A DNA stretch of 64,000 bases from Bacteroidales bacterium (GTDB taxonomy: Bacteria > Bacteroidota > Bacteroidia > Bacteroidales > UBA932), in assembly GCA_017630155.1 (NCBI GenBank), contig JAGBVU010000001.1, positions 124,001 through 188,000 of the forward strand. The letters run 5' to 3'. A program made the translations under genes and the position numbers. Below, piece after piece: positions 50,793 to 59,892 of this stretch. The stretch's first letter is position 1. The number at the start of each line of letters is the position of its first letter. The notes under the pieces were generated by a model. That model saw only the letters and a program-made list of their open reading frames with translations, was not told where the DNA came from and did not search any database.

Positions 50793-51791
50793 ATGTATAT
50801 CTTTAATCCCGAACACGACCTCTGTCTGGCAAATGGGGATCCCCATTTTGTCCCCCCTGAGAGTGCTCTTGCCTTTGGCAGGGACTGCGCTGATCTGACC
50901 CGATGGATGGAAGGGCTCGATTCCGCTGCTGATGATGATGCATCCGGAGTCCCTCATAAGATAGTTCCATGGGGCTGGAATTATGTGTTACGCAAGCGTT
51001 TGCGTAGGGAGGGGTATCCTGAGAAGCTGCTGCCAGGTGATGAGCAGATAGAGACCATTGCGAAGCTCTCCGACAGGAGATTTGCCCTTGATGCATTGGA
51101 ATATATCCATACCCATTGCTCCCCTGAGGCTGATGCCCCAATGACCCATCCCGATTATCGCACTGCTGCTACCTCTGTAGGGAAGGTGAAGGAGTTTGTT
51201 GCGAAGCACCGCAATGTGGTACTAAAGGCCCCAGTTTCGGGGAGTGGAAAAGGGATCCGCTGGGTAGCAGACACCCTTTCGCACAGTGACGAGGGGTGGT
51301 GCAGAAATCTCATTCTCAAGCATGGATGTGTCATAGTTGAGCAGAGATTGACCCCCTTGGTGGAGTTCGCAATGCTTTACAGAGTTACTGCTGATGATGT
51401 GTATTTCTGCGGTTATTCATTGTTCTATACCGAAAATGGTGCTTATCGGGGCAATATTCTGGCCTCAGATGGATTTATTGAGAGGCGGCTCTCAGAAATG
51501 ATCCCGTTGTGTCAGTTGCATGAGGTGTGCGAAGGGTTGAGGCAGTTTCTTAAAGAGAGGGCTTGCGGGAGATATGAGGGCTTTGTCGGAGTAGATCAGT
51601 TCTTCAGTCAAGAGCAAGGGTTCAATCCGGTGGTGGAGATAAATATGAGGATGACTATGGGGTTGCTGGCCCGAAATATTTACGACAGGTTCAGAGAGGA
51701 GCTATCTCTGGGTGATGGGACCCACCACTTTGAGATAGTCCGTGAGAGGGGACCTGCTGGCGGAAAATATTCCTATAGGATTGTCATCTAG
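50793..51791 (+). CDS. ATP-grasp-like protein of unknown substrate
   Basis: 332 residues. The central part resembles an ATP-grasp fold: VVLKAPVSGSGKGIRWV (P-loop-like K-x-x-x-G-S-G-K-G), CVIVEQRLTPLVEFAMLYRV and VDQFFSQEQGFNPVVEINMR with the Glu/Asn-x-Arg metal-binding end. The N-terminus (FNPEHDLCLANGDPHFVPP) with acidic and His residues is not typical of known ligases. It could join an amino acid or peptide to a carboxylate. It begins right after the hydrolase stop and may act on the same molecule. A specific ligase name would be a guess. Confidence 0.65.
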   Translation: MYIFNPEHDLCLANGDPHFVPPESALAFGRDCADLTRWMEGLDSAADDDASGVPHKIVPWGWNYVLRKRLRREGYPEKLLPGDEQIETIAKLSDRRFALDALEYIHTHCSPEADAPMTHPDYRTAATSVGKVKEFVAKHRNVVLKAPVSGSGKGIRWVADTLSHSDEGWCRNLILKHGCVIVEQRLTPLVEFAMLYRVTADDVYFCGYSLFYTENGAYRGNILASDGFIERRLSEMIPLCQLHEVCEGLRQFLKERACGRYEGFVGVDQFFSQEQGFNPVVEINMRMTMGLLARNIYDRFREELSLGDGTHHFEIVRERGPAGGKYSYRIVI

Positions 51792-51795
51792 AATC

Positions 51796-51878
51796 CTGCG
51801 TTCATTTTTGGAGATTTTCGTGCGCAGCAGCACTTTTTTTTAATCCCCGCGTCCATTTTTGCCCAAAATCGTACGCGG
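51796..51878 (+). repeat. Tandem hairpin elements with compensatory changes
   Basis: Unit 1 (51796-51827) has stem CTGCG/CGCAG and unit 2 (51847-51878) CCGCGT/ACGCGG, each around a TTCATTTTTGG-like loop and both ending near TCGT-CGC-G. The unit 1 pair T-A at the second position is C-G in unit 2, so the stem is kept while the bases change. They lie between the ATP-grasp gene and GH3; no canonical terminator is present. Confidence 0.6.
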
Positions 51879-51904
51879 AAAACTATGAAGCAGAAAGTTG
51901 GTTT

Positions 51905-54022
51905 ATGGAATACAAAGTTATAAATATTGGTGACACTATTGAACTGGGATACTCTCCCGATTCAGGTGTGAAGATTATCTATGTGGATGGACTTCCATTT
52001 AAAGATTTTATAGGGGATGGTGTGTTGAGGCCCTATGAGGACTGGCGTCTCACTCCTCAGGAGAGGGCGAGGGATCTTGCCTCGAGACTGAGTGTGGAGG
52101 AGATTGCAGGATTGATGCTCTATAGCCCTCAGAATCATCTTGATACTCCGGATATAACAGATGCGCAGAGGCACTTCCTTTTGGAGGACAATGTCCGTCA
52201 CGTACTTGTCTCAAGGGTGGATTCCCCTTCGGTGGCTGCAAAATGGAATAATAGTGTTCAGGCTCTGGTAGAGGGGCGAACTCACGGGATTCCGGCCAAT
52301 AATTCATCAGATCCGAGACATCTTGCTACCCCTGATGCGGAGTTTGCTGCGGGTGCAAGTGGGAAAAGGTCGCTTTGGAGCAATCTCCTGGGGCTCGCTG
52401 CCACATTTGACCCTGAGCAGGTGGAGGAGTTTGGCAGGATAGCTGCGAGGGAATACAGATTACAGGGTATTGCGACAGCCTTATCACCGCAGGCAGATTT
52501 GGGCACAGATCCACGCTGGTACCGATATAGCAGCACTTTCGGTTGCGATCCCAAATTGGTGGCGGATCTTACCAGAGCATATGCTGATGGGTTCCAATCA
52601 CCTGATGGCAATGGATGGAGCAGGAAAAGTGTAAATACGATGGCCAAACACTGGCCTGGAGGTGGCTGTGGAGAAGGGGGGCGTGATGCCCATTATGGAA
52701 ATGGAAAATATGCTGTATATCCGGGTGGGTGTTATGAACTGCATAAAATCCCTTTTGTGAATGGTGCTTTCGATCTCAGGAGGGGGACAGGCGCCTCTTC
52801 TGCAGTGATGCCTTATTATACCATACCTTTCGGGCAAACACCTGAGGATGTGGCCAATGGATACAATAGCGATGTGCTGTTGCGTCAACTTCGTCAGGAG
52901 GCAGGATTTGAAGGTGTTATATGTACAGACTGGCTGGTGACCCACGATAGTGAGGATCCGGGTGTGCACTCAGGTAAACCCTGGGGTGTGGAGAATTTGA
53001 GTGTGGCAGAGCGGCACTATAAGGCACTGATGGCTGGGGTGGATCAGTTTGGTGGAAACAATGAGATGGCTCCGGTACTAGAGGCATACAAAATGGGGGT
53101 TAGTGAGCACGGCGAAGAGTGGATGAGGAGACGGTTTGAGGAGTCAGCATACAGACTTCTGCTCAATATGTTCAGGGTAGGTCTTTTTGAGAATCCATAT
53201 ATAGATGTGTCTGAGGCAGAGAGGGTAGTGGGATGCCCTGAGTTTATGGCCAAAGGGTATGCCCAGCAGCTCAGGAGCATTGTCCTTTTGAAAAATAAGG
53301 GTGGTGTGTTACCCTTGAAAAAGGGATTGAGGTTATATATCCCCAAACGCAAAATCCCTGGAGGTCCCAACTATTGGAGGCAAATATTGGAAGAGAGGGT
53401 GTTTGATCCAGTGCCGGCACAGGTGGTGGAGAGAGATTTTGCCATTGCTTCATCTCCGGATGATGCTGACGCAGCAGTGGTGTTCATAGAGTCTCCACAT
53501 AGCTATTTGATGGGTTATGACAATGGGTATATCCCCATCTCTTTGCAGTATGAAGATTACACCGCCACAGATGCAAGGGAGCATAGCATAGCAGGAGAGA
53601 GAAGTTATCGTGGAAAGTCGGCCAGAACTATCAATAAATGCGATATGGAGATGGTTCATCAGGTGCGGGAGGTGATGGGTGATAAACCTGTGATAGTGGT
53701 GGTAAATATGCTGAATCCTATGGTGATGAAGGAGATAGAGCCTTATGCCGATGGGGTGATAGTGGGGTTTGATGTGCAGGGTCAGGCAATAATGGATATA
53801 ATTTCCGGCAGAGAGGCTCCTTCGGGACTTCTGCCGTTCCAACTCCCGAAAGATATGTCTGCAGTGGAGCTCCATTGTGAGGACAAACCTCACGATATGA
53901 CCTGCTATTGCGATACAGAGGGGAATGTGTATGACTTCGCCTTCGGACTGGACTGGGATGGGAAGATTTATGATGAGAGAGTGGAGAGATGGGGAGGTGT
54001 GGGGAGTTCTAAAAATCTTTAG
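51905..54022 (+). CDS. Glycoside hydrolase family 3 (beta-glucosidase-like)
   Basis: 705 residues. Domain 1 (about 60-370) has the GH3 pattern: AAKWNNSVQALVE, HGIPANNSSDPRH, GLAATFDPEQVEEFG, SPQADLGTDPRWYR, MAKHWPGGG and GFEGVICTDW with nucleophile Asp. Domain 2 begins near residue 450 (RSIVLLKNKGGVLPLKK) and ends with PSGLLPFQLPKDMSAVE. There is no signal peptide, so this is probably cytoplasmic. It removes terminal beta-linked glucose, xylose or GlcNAc. The start at ATG 51905 is the first Met; the N-terminal 30 residues are an extra beta segment. Confidence 0.88.
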   Translation: MEYKVINIGDTIELGYSPDSGVKIIYVDGLPFKDFIGDGVLRPYEDWRLTPQERARDLASRLSVEEIAGLMLYSPQNHLDTPDITDAQRHFLLEDNVRHVLVSRVDSPSVAAKWNNSVQALVEGRTHGIPANNSSDPRHLATPDAEFAAGASGKRSLWSNLLGLAATFDPEQVEEFGRIAAREYRLQGIATALSPQADLGTDPRWYRYSSTFGCDPKLVADLTRAYADGFQSPDGNGWSRKSVNTMAKHWPGGGCGEGGRDAHYGNGKYAVYPGGCYELHKIPFVNGAFDLRRGTGASSAVMPYYTIPFGQTPEDVANGYNSDVLLRQLRQEAGFEGVICTDWLVTHDSEDPGVHSGKPWGVENLSVAERHYKALMAGVDQFGGNNEMAPVLEAYKMGVSEHGEEWMRRRFEESAYRLLLNMFRVGLFENPYIDVSEAERVVGCPEFMAKGYAQQLRSIVLLKNKGGVLPLKKGLRLYIPKRKIPGGPNYWRQILEERVFDPVPAQVVERDFAIASSPDDADAAVVFIESPHSYLMGYDNGYIPISLQYEDYTATDAREHSIAGERSYRGKSARTINKCDMEMVHQVREVMGDKPVIVVVNMLNPMVMKEIEPYADGVIVGFDVQGQAIMDIISGREAPSGLLPFQLPKDMSAVELHCEDKPHDMTCYCDTEGNVYDFAFGLDWDGKIYDERVERWGGVGSSKNL

Positions 54023-54090
54023 TTTTGTTGTATAAATGACGGAAATATTTATTAACTTTATACCGTTATAATTTTATAAACCCATTTACT

Positions 54091-55623
54091 ATGAAAAAGT
54101 TATTTGTAGTAGTGCTAATGTTCCTCCTTACATTCGGAGTTGCCCACGCACAATTGGGTAATTTGGGTAACAAACTGAAAAAAGGTATCAATGCACTAAC
54201 AGAGGAGGTGAACAAGTCATCTTCCTCTCAGAGTCAAAGCTCAGCTCAGACTCCTCCAGCGCAGAAACCTGCCACTACTCAAACTTATCAGTCCCCACAG
54301 CCCGCTCCATCTGCTCCAGCAGGTGCACCTGTGAGTCTTGATGAGTTTACACCTGCAAACATCCCGGCAAACGCCCTCTATGTGACTATATACAGAGGCT
54401 CAGCAAGGGGTACAGGTGCTAAAGAATCTCCTCTTAAGGATGTACAAAGGGCCATAGACCTTGCACCCAATGGTGGTGTGGTATGTATCGCAGAGGGTAA
54501 TTATCTTGGTAATTTGGATCGTGGTTGGATCGAAATCAAGGGTAAGTATGTATCCCTTGTAGGTGGATTCAATTCCGATTTTACTGAGAGAGATCCGCAG
54601 AAGTACATCACCCGTATCCAGCCTACCACACAGCAGAGAGGTACCATCGGTATGGGACTTCTGATGCTTGAGTGCACCTCAAATATGGCTGCTACTATGG
54701 TTATTGACGGTATCTCCTTTGACCTTGGCAACTATCTTGAATATTGCCCTGCAGATCCGACAGATCCACGTTGGGGTTGTCCTGAAGGTTGCGAGACAGG
54801 TCGTGTGAAGCCAATCAGTGAACCACCCAACTCAGCAATCCGCTCTATCGGTGGTAACTTCTCAGGTAACCTTGCGATAAGAAACTGTATGTTCCTGAAC
54901 TCTTCGTTCTATGGTATCCTCCTTATGCATAAAGGTGGTAACTGGCAAATTTACAACAATGTGTTTGTAAGCAATATCTACGCGAGCTGCGAAGTTAATG
55001 GTGCCCTTAACCAGACCACAAATGCACACAAGTCAACAGTAGATTTCCATCATAATACTGTTCTATTCTCTTGGTGCGCTACCAAAGAGATGGAGGATAT
55101 GGGATACGGTTACCGTATGCGCAACGGTGTGGACCATGATGTTCACCACAACATTTTCGGATGCTCAAACTTGAGTGCTATCGACAATGCTTGGGACGAC
55201 TCTACACTGCCTGCAGACAAACGTAAGATCACCTCTGCTTGGGATAACCTGTTCTTTATGAACAAAGGTGATATCACTATCCCTGGAACAAGCGGTGGCC
55301 AATGGCTCTTTGTCCCTGCAAAACGTTTTGATGAGGTTATGTCTCTTGTCAAATATGAAAACAACAGGGAGTTGCCTGGTACAAGCAATTTCAAAGAGCT
55401 TATCGACCAGCCTTATCTGAAGGGTTTTGCAAATCTGAAGGTTATGACCACTTCAAGTTATGATCCAAATTCTGCAGCTAATCTTTATCGTGAAGCCCAC
55501 GGTCTGAACAAACAGGGTACTTCCACTACTAGAGTTTCTATGTATGGTAACAGATACAGCTTCGATAAAGCACTGGTTTTCTTCGGAGCGGAAGAGGGTT
55601 ACGGTGCTCAGAAATTCAAATAG
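54091..55623 (+). CDS. Secreted right-handed beta-helix protein
   Basis: 510 residues: signal peptide (about 4-20, FVVVLMFLLTFGVAHAQ), then a Ser/Gln/Pro-rich linker (about 40-80), then a Gly/Asn-rich parallel beta-helix (about 95-420). Typical rungs are YVTIYRGSARGTGAKESPLK, GVVCIAEGNYLG, LAIRNCMFLNSSFYGILLM and VDFHHNTVLFSW. The DVQRAIDLAPNGGVVCIAEG start resembles DUF1565-type choice-of-anchor or pectate-lyase-like proteins. Catalytic residues are not clear, so it may bind or cut acidic polysaccharides or be a structural surface protein. A strong terminator follows, ending this unit. Confidence 0.75.
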   Translation: MKKLFVVVLMFLLTFGVAHAQLGNLGNKLKKGINALTEEVNKSSSSQSQSSAQTPPAQKPATTQTYQSPQPAPSAPAGAPVSLDEFTPANIPANALYVTIYRGSARGTGAKESPLKDVQRAIDLAPNGGVVCIAEGNYLGNLDRGWIEIKGKYVSLVGGFNSDFTERDPQKYITRIQPTTQQRGTIGMGLLMLECTSNMAATMVIDGISFDLGNYLEYCPADPTDPRWGCPEGCETGRVKPISEPPNSAIRSIGGNFSGNLAIRNCMFLNSSFYGILLMHKGGNWQIYNNVFVSNIYASCEVNGALNQTTNAHKSTVDFHHNTVLFSWCATKEMEDMGYGYRMRNGVDHDVHHNIFGCSNLSAIDNAWDDSTLPADKRKITSAWDNLFFMNKGDITIPGTSGGQWLFVPAKRFDEVMSLVKYENNRELPGTSNFKELIDQPYLKGFANLKVMTTSSYDPNSAANLYREAHGLNKQGTSTTRVSMYGNRYSFDKALVFFGAEEGYGAQKFK

Positions 55624-55648
55624 AAGTACATCTAAAAATTAAAATAAG

Positions 55649-55679
55649 GCAGCATCTTTATACGATGCTGCTTTTTTTT
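55649..55679 (+). terminator. Rho-independent terminator
   Basis: GCAGCATC (55649-55656) pairs with GATGCTGC (55664-55671) around TTTATAC and runs into eight T. It separates the beta-helix gene from the following operon. Confidence 0.9.
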
Positions 55680-55738
55680 ACCACTTTGAAAAAAAGTAGT
55701 TAACTTAGAGGATTAAATCCAATTCAATATTAAAGTTT

Positions 55739-57973
55739 ATGGCATTCATTAGAAAAGAGAATAAGTATGATTGGGACTTCGAGATAATCGGAGGCTGCTC
55801 ACGTGTTAAAATAACCAAAGGTGAAGATATCGCCCATTTGCATGAACTTGATCCTAAGATGTGGACAGTTTTATCATGTCCTGTAAAAGGTCTGGAGATC
55901 GATGAGAAGAGTCTTGTATATATGGACGCGGATGGTGATGGAAAGATTCGTGTACAGGATGTGATAAGTACAGCAAAATGGGTTGTGGATGCTGTAAATA
56001 ATCCGGATTTGCTCCTCAAAGGGGAAGATGGTTTTGATGTGGATAATTTCTCTAAAGAGAGCGAACTTGGAAAAAATCTCTCTGTATGTGCAGGGAGAAT
56101 ACTTGAAAGCCTTGGCAAACAGGGTGGGAGAATCTCCATCTCAGATGTTTCAGATATCTCTGCCATTTTTGCCAAGACCACATTCAATGGAGACGGTGTC
56201 ATAATTGATGCTTCCGCAGATGATCCTGACCAAAAAGCTGTCATTGCCTCTGCAGTTGCTGTATCTGGTGGAGTAATGGACAGAAGTGGAGTTATGGGTG
56301 TCAATGGTGAGATAATTGAAAATTTCTACAAGTCACTTTCAGATTATGCGGCCTGGCAGACAGCCAAAGTCGAGGCTCCCTACGGTGATAAGACCGACAA
56401 AGCTGTGGAGCTCTACAATGCCCTGGATGCTAAGGTGAAAGATTACTTTATGCGTTCTAAACTTGCCGCATTCTCTCCTGACAGCACTTCTACCCTTGAT
56501 GTTCAGAATTCAAGGATTGAAGCCATAAGTGCAGATAACCTTACCGGCAAGACTGATGAGATTGCTACATATCCATTGGCAAGGATTACCGGTGAAGATA
56601 CATTGGATTTGAGGGCTGCCATCAATCCTGTATGGGCAGCACAGTTTGCGGCTCTTAAAGAGATAGTGATGGATCCCAAGAAAAAGGAGCTTACTGAGGC
56701 AGAATGGTGTGAAATAGGTGCCAAATTTGCGGCATACGAAGCTTGGAAGGGGTCAAAGGTAGGGGCAGAGGTGGAGTCTTTGGGCTTGGAGACCATCCAA
56801 AAATATCTTGAACAGAACCATAAAGATGCACTTCTGGCCATTGTAGCCAAGGATGCGGCACTTAAGGGTGATGTGGATAATATTGCAGTGATGGATAAGT
56901 TCCTTCATGTATACAGGGATTTCTACAGATTGCTCAAGAATTTTATCACCTTCCACGATTTCTATGACAAATGCAAGGAGACCAAAGCAATATTCCAGTC
57001 AGGCAGACTTATCATAGACCAGAGGGAGTGCCTCTTCTGTATGAAGGTGGATGATATGGGCAAGCATTCAGCAGCGGCCCCATCCAGCGGTATGTATCTT
57101 GTCTATTGTGACTGCACTGCCAAAGGTGTAGCCGGCAAATTGCAGATTATGGCAGCTATCACCGTAGGAGATATTGGAGATGTGGTAGTGGGTAAAAATG
57201 CTATCTACTATGACAATAAAGGTGTAGAGTACGATGCTGTCATCACAAAAGTGATAGACAATCCTATCAGTATGTCACAGGCATTCTGGTCTCCATATAG
57301 AAGAATTGCAAGCACCGTTGAGGGCTTCATTGCCAAAAATGCTGCAGATAAGGATGCCAAGATTATGAAGGATGTTACTACATCCATCAATAATGCCCCC
57401 AAGGCTGCTGCAGATCCAAAGGCTGCCGCAGCGACTGCTGCACCATTTGACATTGGTAAGTTTGCCGGTATCTTTGCTGCCTTAGGTATGGCTGTCGGCA
57501 TGATTGGTTCGGCTTTGGCAAGTCTTGTAAAAGGTCTTGTGGCGTTGAGCTGGTGGCAGGTGATCCTTACATTCGTGGGGTGTTTGCTTGTAATCTCGGG
57601 CCCTGCTATGGTGATGGCATGGATGAAGCTTCGCCGTCGCAATATTGCTCCACTTTTGAACGCTAATGGTTGGGCAATGAATGCCTCTACCCGTATCAGT
57701 ATTCCATTTGGTGAAACCCTTACAAATATTGCCAAATTCCCAACTTTGAACCTGAAAGATCCATATGCCAAGAAGGGTATTCCAGCTTGGAAAAAATGGG
57801 TGATATCACTCTCTTCTCTAGTGGTTGTTTTGGTGGTATTGTGGATTTGTAACCTCTTTGCATGGGCAAAACTTCCATCTCCACTCCCTTGTTTCAATAA
57901 AGAAGAGGTAGTGGTTGTTGAGGAGACCGTGGAAGAGGTTGTTGCTGAGGAATCACCTGTTGTTGTTGAGTAA
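55739..57973 (+). CDS. EF-hand-containing membrane protein (744 aa), unknown
   Basis: 744 residues. Near residue 62 there is a classic EF-hand loop, D-A-D-G-D-G-K-I-R-V-Q-D, and another similar acidic turn near 145 (FNGDGVIID). Residues 150-540 are mixed alpha/beta with many Asp and Ala, then a proline/alanine linker (about 545-560) and three membrane helices at about 570-600, 605-630 and 690-715. The C-terminal tail is acidic Val/Glu (EEVVVVEETVEEVVAEE). It lies 2 bases before an M64 peptidase gene, so it may anchor or regulate a calcium-dependent surface process. No family is recognised. Confidence 0.7.
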   Translation: MAFIRKENKYDWDFEIIGGCSRVKITKGEDIAHLHELDPKMWTVLSCPVKGLEIDEKSLVYMDADGDGKIRVQDVISTAKWVVDAVNNPDLLLKGEDGFDVDNFSKESELGKNLSVCAGRILESLGKQGGRISISDVSDISAIFAKTTFNGDGVIIDASADDPDQKAVIASAVAVSGGVMDRSGVMGVNGEIIENFYKSLSDYAAWQTAKVEAPYGDKTDKAVELYNALDAKVKDYFMRSKLAAFSPDSTSTLDVQNSRIEAISADNLTGKTDEIATYPLARITGEDTLDLRAAINPVWAAQFAALKEIVMDPKKKELTEAEWCEIGAKFAAYEAWKGSKVGAEVESLGLETIQKYLEQNHKDALLAIVAKDAALKGDVDNIAVMDKFLHVYRDFYRLLKNFITFHDFYDKCKETKAIFQSGRLIIDQRECLFCMKVDDMGKHSAAAPSSGMYLVYCDCTAKGVAGKLQIMAAITVGDIGDVVVGKNAIYYDNKGVEYDAVITKVIDNPISMSQAFWSPYRRIASTVEGFIAKNAADKDAKIMKDVTTSINNAPKAAADPKAAAATAAPFDIGKFAGIFAALGMAVGMIGSALASLVKGLVALSWWQVILTFVGCLLVISGPAMVMAWMKLRRRNIAPLLNANGWAMNASTRISIPFGETLTNIAKFPTLNLKDPYAKKGIPAWKKWVISLSSLVVVLVVLWICNLFAWAKLPSPLPCFNKEEVVVVEETVEEVVAEESPVVVE

Positions 57974-57974
57974 T

Positions 57975-59231
57975 ATGAGAAGGGTCTTTGCAATTCTGAC
58001 ACTTGTAGTGTCGTCTGTGTGTGCCCTAGCTCAGTCGCAGGTGGTGCAGCCCGATTATGATACATATTTCCACCCTTACAGGTTAAGGGTGGATCTCACT
58101 TTTGCCGGAGATGCTTCGTATCAGAATATTTTTCTTGATGGTATGGCCAGAGAGTGTGACTGGAGCGGATCAAAGGTAAATCTTATAGATACTTTCCGTT
58201 ACGGCGAATACAGACTTGAGGTTCATACACCTGATGGAAAGGAGATATATTCAAGAGGGTTCAATACCCTGTTTCAGGAGTGGAGAACTACTGCTGAAGC
58301 CAGAACCACCCCTCAGGCATTTGCCAGTTCTTATGTTATACCGTATCCTAAAGATAAATTCCTTTTTAAAGTGTTTGAAAGGTCAAGGGAAACAGGTCTC
58401 TATGGGGAGATTTTTTCTATTGAAGTGGATCCATCTGACAAGCTGATAAGCCGAGAGGTCCCAAATGATTTCAAAGTGGACAAGATTCTCTATAATGGTG
58501 ATCCTGCCAATAAAGTAGACCTGCTTTTTATAGCAGAGGGGTATACTGCACAAGAGATGGATAAATTCAGGGCAGATGCACAGAGATTTGCTGACTACAT
58601 GTTTACTATGGATCCTTATACCCGCCACAAAGGGGATTTCAATATATGGATTCTGGAGTCTGTGTCAGAGGAGAGTGGTACAGACATTCCTCACAAGGAT
58701 ATATGGAAAAGGACTGTGGTAAGCTCCAATTTCTACACATTCCGTAGTGACAGGTACCTTACAGCCCAAAACCATAAACTTGTAAGTCAGGTGGCATCCA
58801 ACGCCCCGTATGATGCCCTTTATGTGTTAGTTAACAATAAAGAGTATGGTGGAGGTGGTATCTATAACTTCTATGGATTGAGTGCGAGTGACTGTATCTA
58901 TGCAGAACCAGTTTTTGTTCACGAATTCGGACACAGTTTTGCTGGTCTTGGTGATGAATATTATGACTCAAGCACCTCTTATGAGGATTTCTACAATATC
59001 AAAATTGAACCTTGGGAGCCTAATATTACCACTCAGGTTGATTTTGACAGCAAATGGAAGGATATGATGGAGAGTGGAGCGGAGGTTGGTCTCTATGAAG
59101 GTGGTGGCTATATGGCAAAAGGTATTTTCAGACCAGTTCCAGATTGCAGGATGAAGACAAATACTGCTCCTGGATTCTGTCCTGTATGTCAAAGGGCCAT
59201 AGAGAGGATGATTGGTTACTATACCAGGTAG
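57975..59231 (+). CDS. M64 family metallopeptidase (IgA-protease-like), secreted
   Basis: 418 residues from ATG 57975, one base after the previous stop; a longer frame begins at 57915 inside that gene. A signal peptide (about 4-18, FAILTLVVSSVCALA) is followed by an N-terminal beta domain and a C-terminal zinc protease. The active site V-H-E-F-G-H-S-F-A-G-L-G-D-E-Y (about 314-328) is exactly the M64 signature. The group is named for an IgA-cleaving enzyme. Substrate here is untested. Its gene couples the 744-aa protein and mnmD. Confidence 0.9.
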   Translation: MRRVFAILTLVVSSVCALAQSQVVQPDYDTYFHPYRLRVDLTFAGDASYQNIFLDGMARECDWSGSKVNLIDTFRYGEYRLEVHTPDGKEIYSRGFNTLFQEWRTTAEARTTPQAFASSYVIPYPKDKFLFKVFERSRETGLYGEIFSIEVDPSDKLISREVPNDFKVDKILYNGDPANKVDLLFIAEGYTAQEMDKFRADAQRFADYMFTMDPYTRHKGDFNIWILESVSEESGTDIPHKDIWKRTVVSSNFYTFRSDRYLTAQNHKLVSQVASNAPYDALYVLVNNKEYGGGGIYNFYGLSASDCIYAEPVFVHEFGHSFAGLGDEYYDSSTSYEDFYNIKIEPWEPNITTQVDFDSKWKDMMESGAEVGLYEGGGYMAKGIFRPVPDCRMKTNTAPGFCPVCQRAIERMIGYYTR

Positions 59232-59235
59232 TCAG

Positions 59236-59892
59236 ATGCATTCTGCTGAGATAGAGATAACTGCTGATGGTTCGGCGACCCTTTTCGTAAGGGAGATGGA
59301 CGAACATTACCACTCAGTCAAAGGGGCTCTTACCGAGTCGAACCATATATTCAGAGATTCAGCATTTTTATACCGTGCCGATGGTTCACCTATGAGATTA
59401 TTGGAGGTGGGCTTCGGCACAGGTCTTAATGCTGCTGTTACAGCTATGGTGGCAGATGCCGAGCACCCTGTTCACTATATTTCACTCGAGAAATATCCTG
59501 TTTCCACCGAGATGTTGCGCAAACTCCAATATGGAGAACTCGTAAATGGTGAACTGCTTGATAGAATTCACGCAGCTTTCTGGAATGTCCCAGTGGAGAT
59601 TACCCCTTGGTTTACCCTTGAAAAGAGGCATTGCGATTATACCATAGATCTATTGCCCGAAGGGATAGATGTGGTCTATTTTGATGCATTTGCCCCAGAG
59701 AAGCAGCCCGATATGTGGACAGAGGAGGCGTTCCAGCGCCTTGTGCAAGTGATGAATCCCGGTGCAGTTCTCACTACATATTGTTCAAAAGGGGTAATAA
59801 GAAGACGACTCGAAAGCCTGGGCCTTCGAGTCGAACGTATTCCCGGTCCTCCGGGGGGTAAAAGGGAGATTCTCAGGGCTACTCGCTTATAG
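59236..59892 (+). CDS. mnmD: tRNA (mnm5s2U34)-methyltransferase MnmD
   Basis: 218 residues from ATG 59236 (a TTG at 59212 lies inside the M64 gene). The SAM-dependent methyltransferase motif I is LLEVGFGTGLNAAV, and the acidic motif VVYFDAFAPEKQPDMWTEE with TYCSKGVIRRRLESLG and PGPPGGKREI closes the fold. It corresponds to the methyltransferase half of MnmC and makes the last step of 5-methylaminomethyl-2-thiouridine at wobble position 34. The oxidoreductase half is not nearby. It overlaps the convergent symporter gene by 14 bases. Confidence 0.9.
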   Translation: MHSAEIEITADGSATLFVREMDEHYHSVKGALTESNHIFRDSAFLYRADGSPMRLLEVGFGTGLNAAVTAMVADAEHPVHYISLEKYPVSTEMLRKLQYGELVNGELLDRIHAAFWNVPVEITPWFTLEKRHCDYTIDLLPEGIDVVYFDAFAPEKQPDMWTEEAFQRLVQVMNPGAVLTTYCSKGVIRRRLESLGLRVERIPGPPGGKREILRATRL

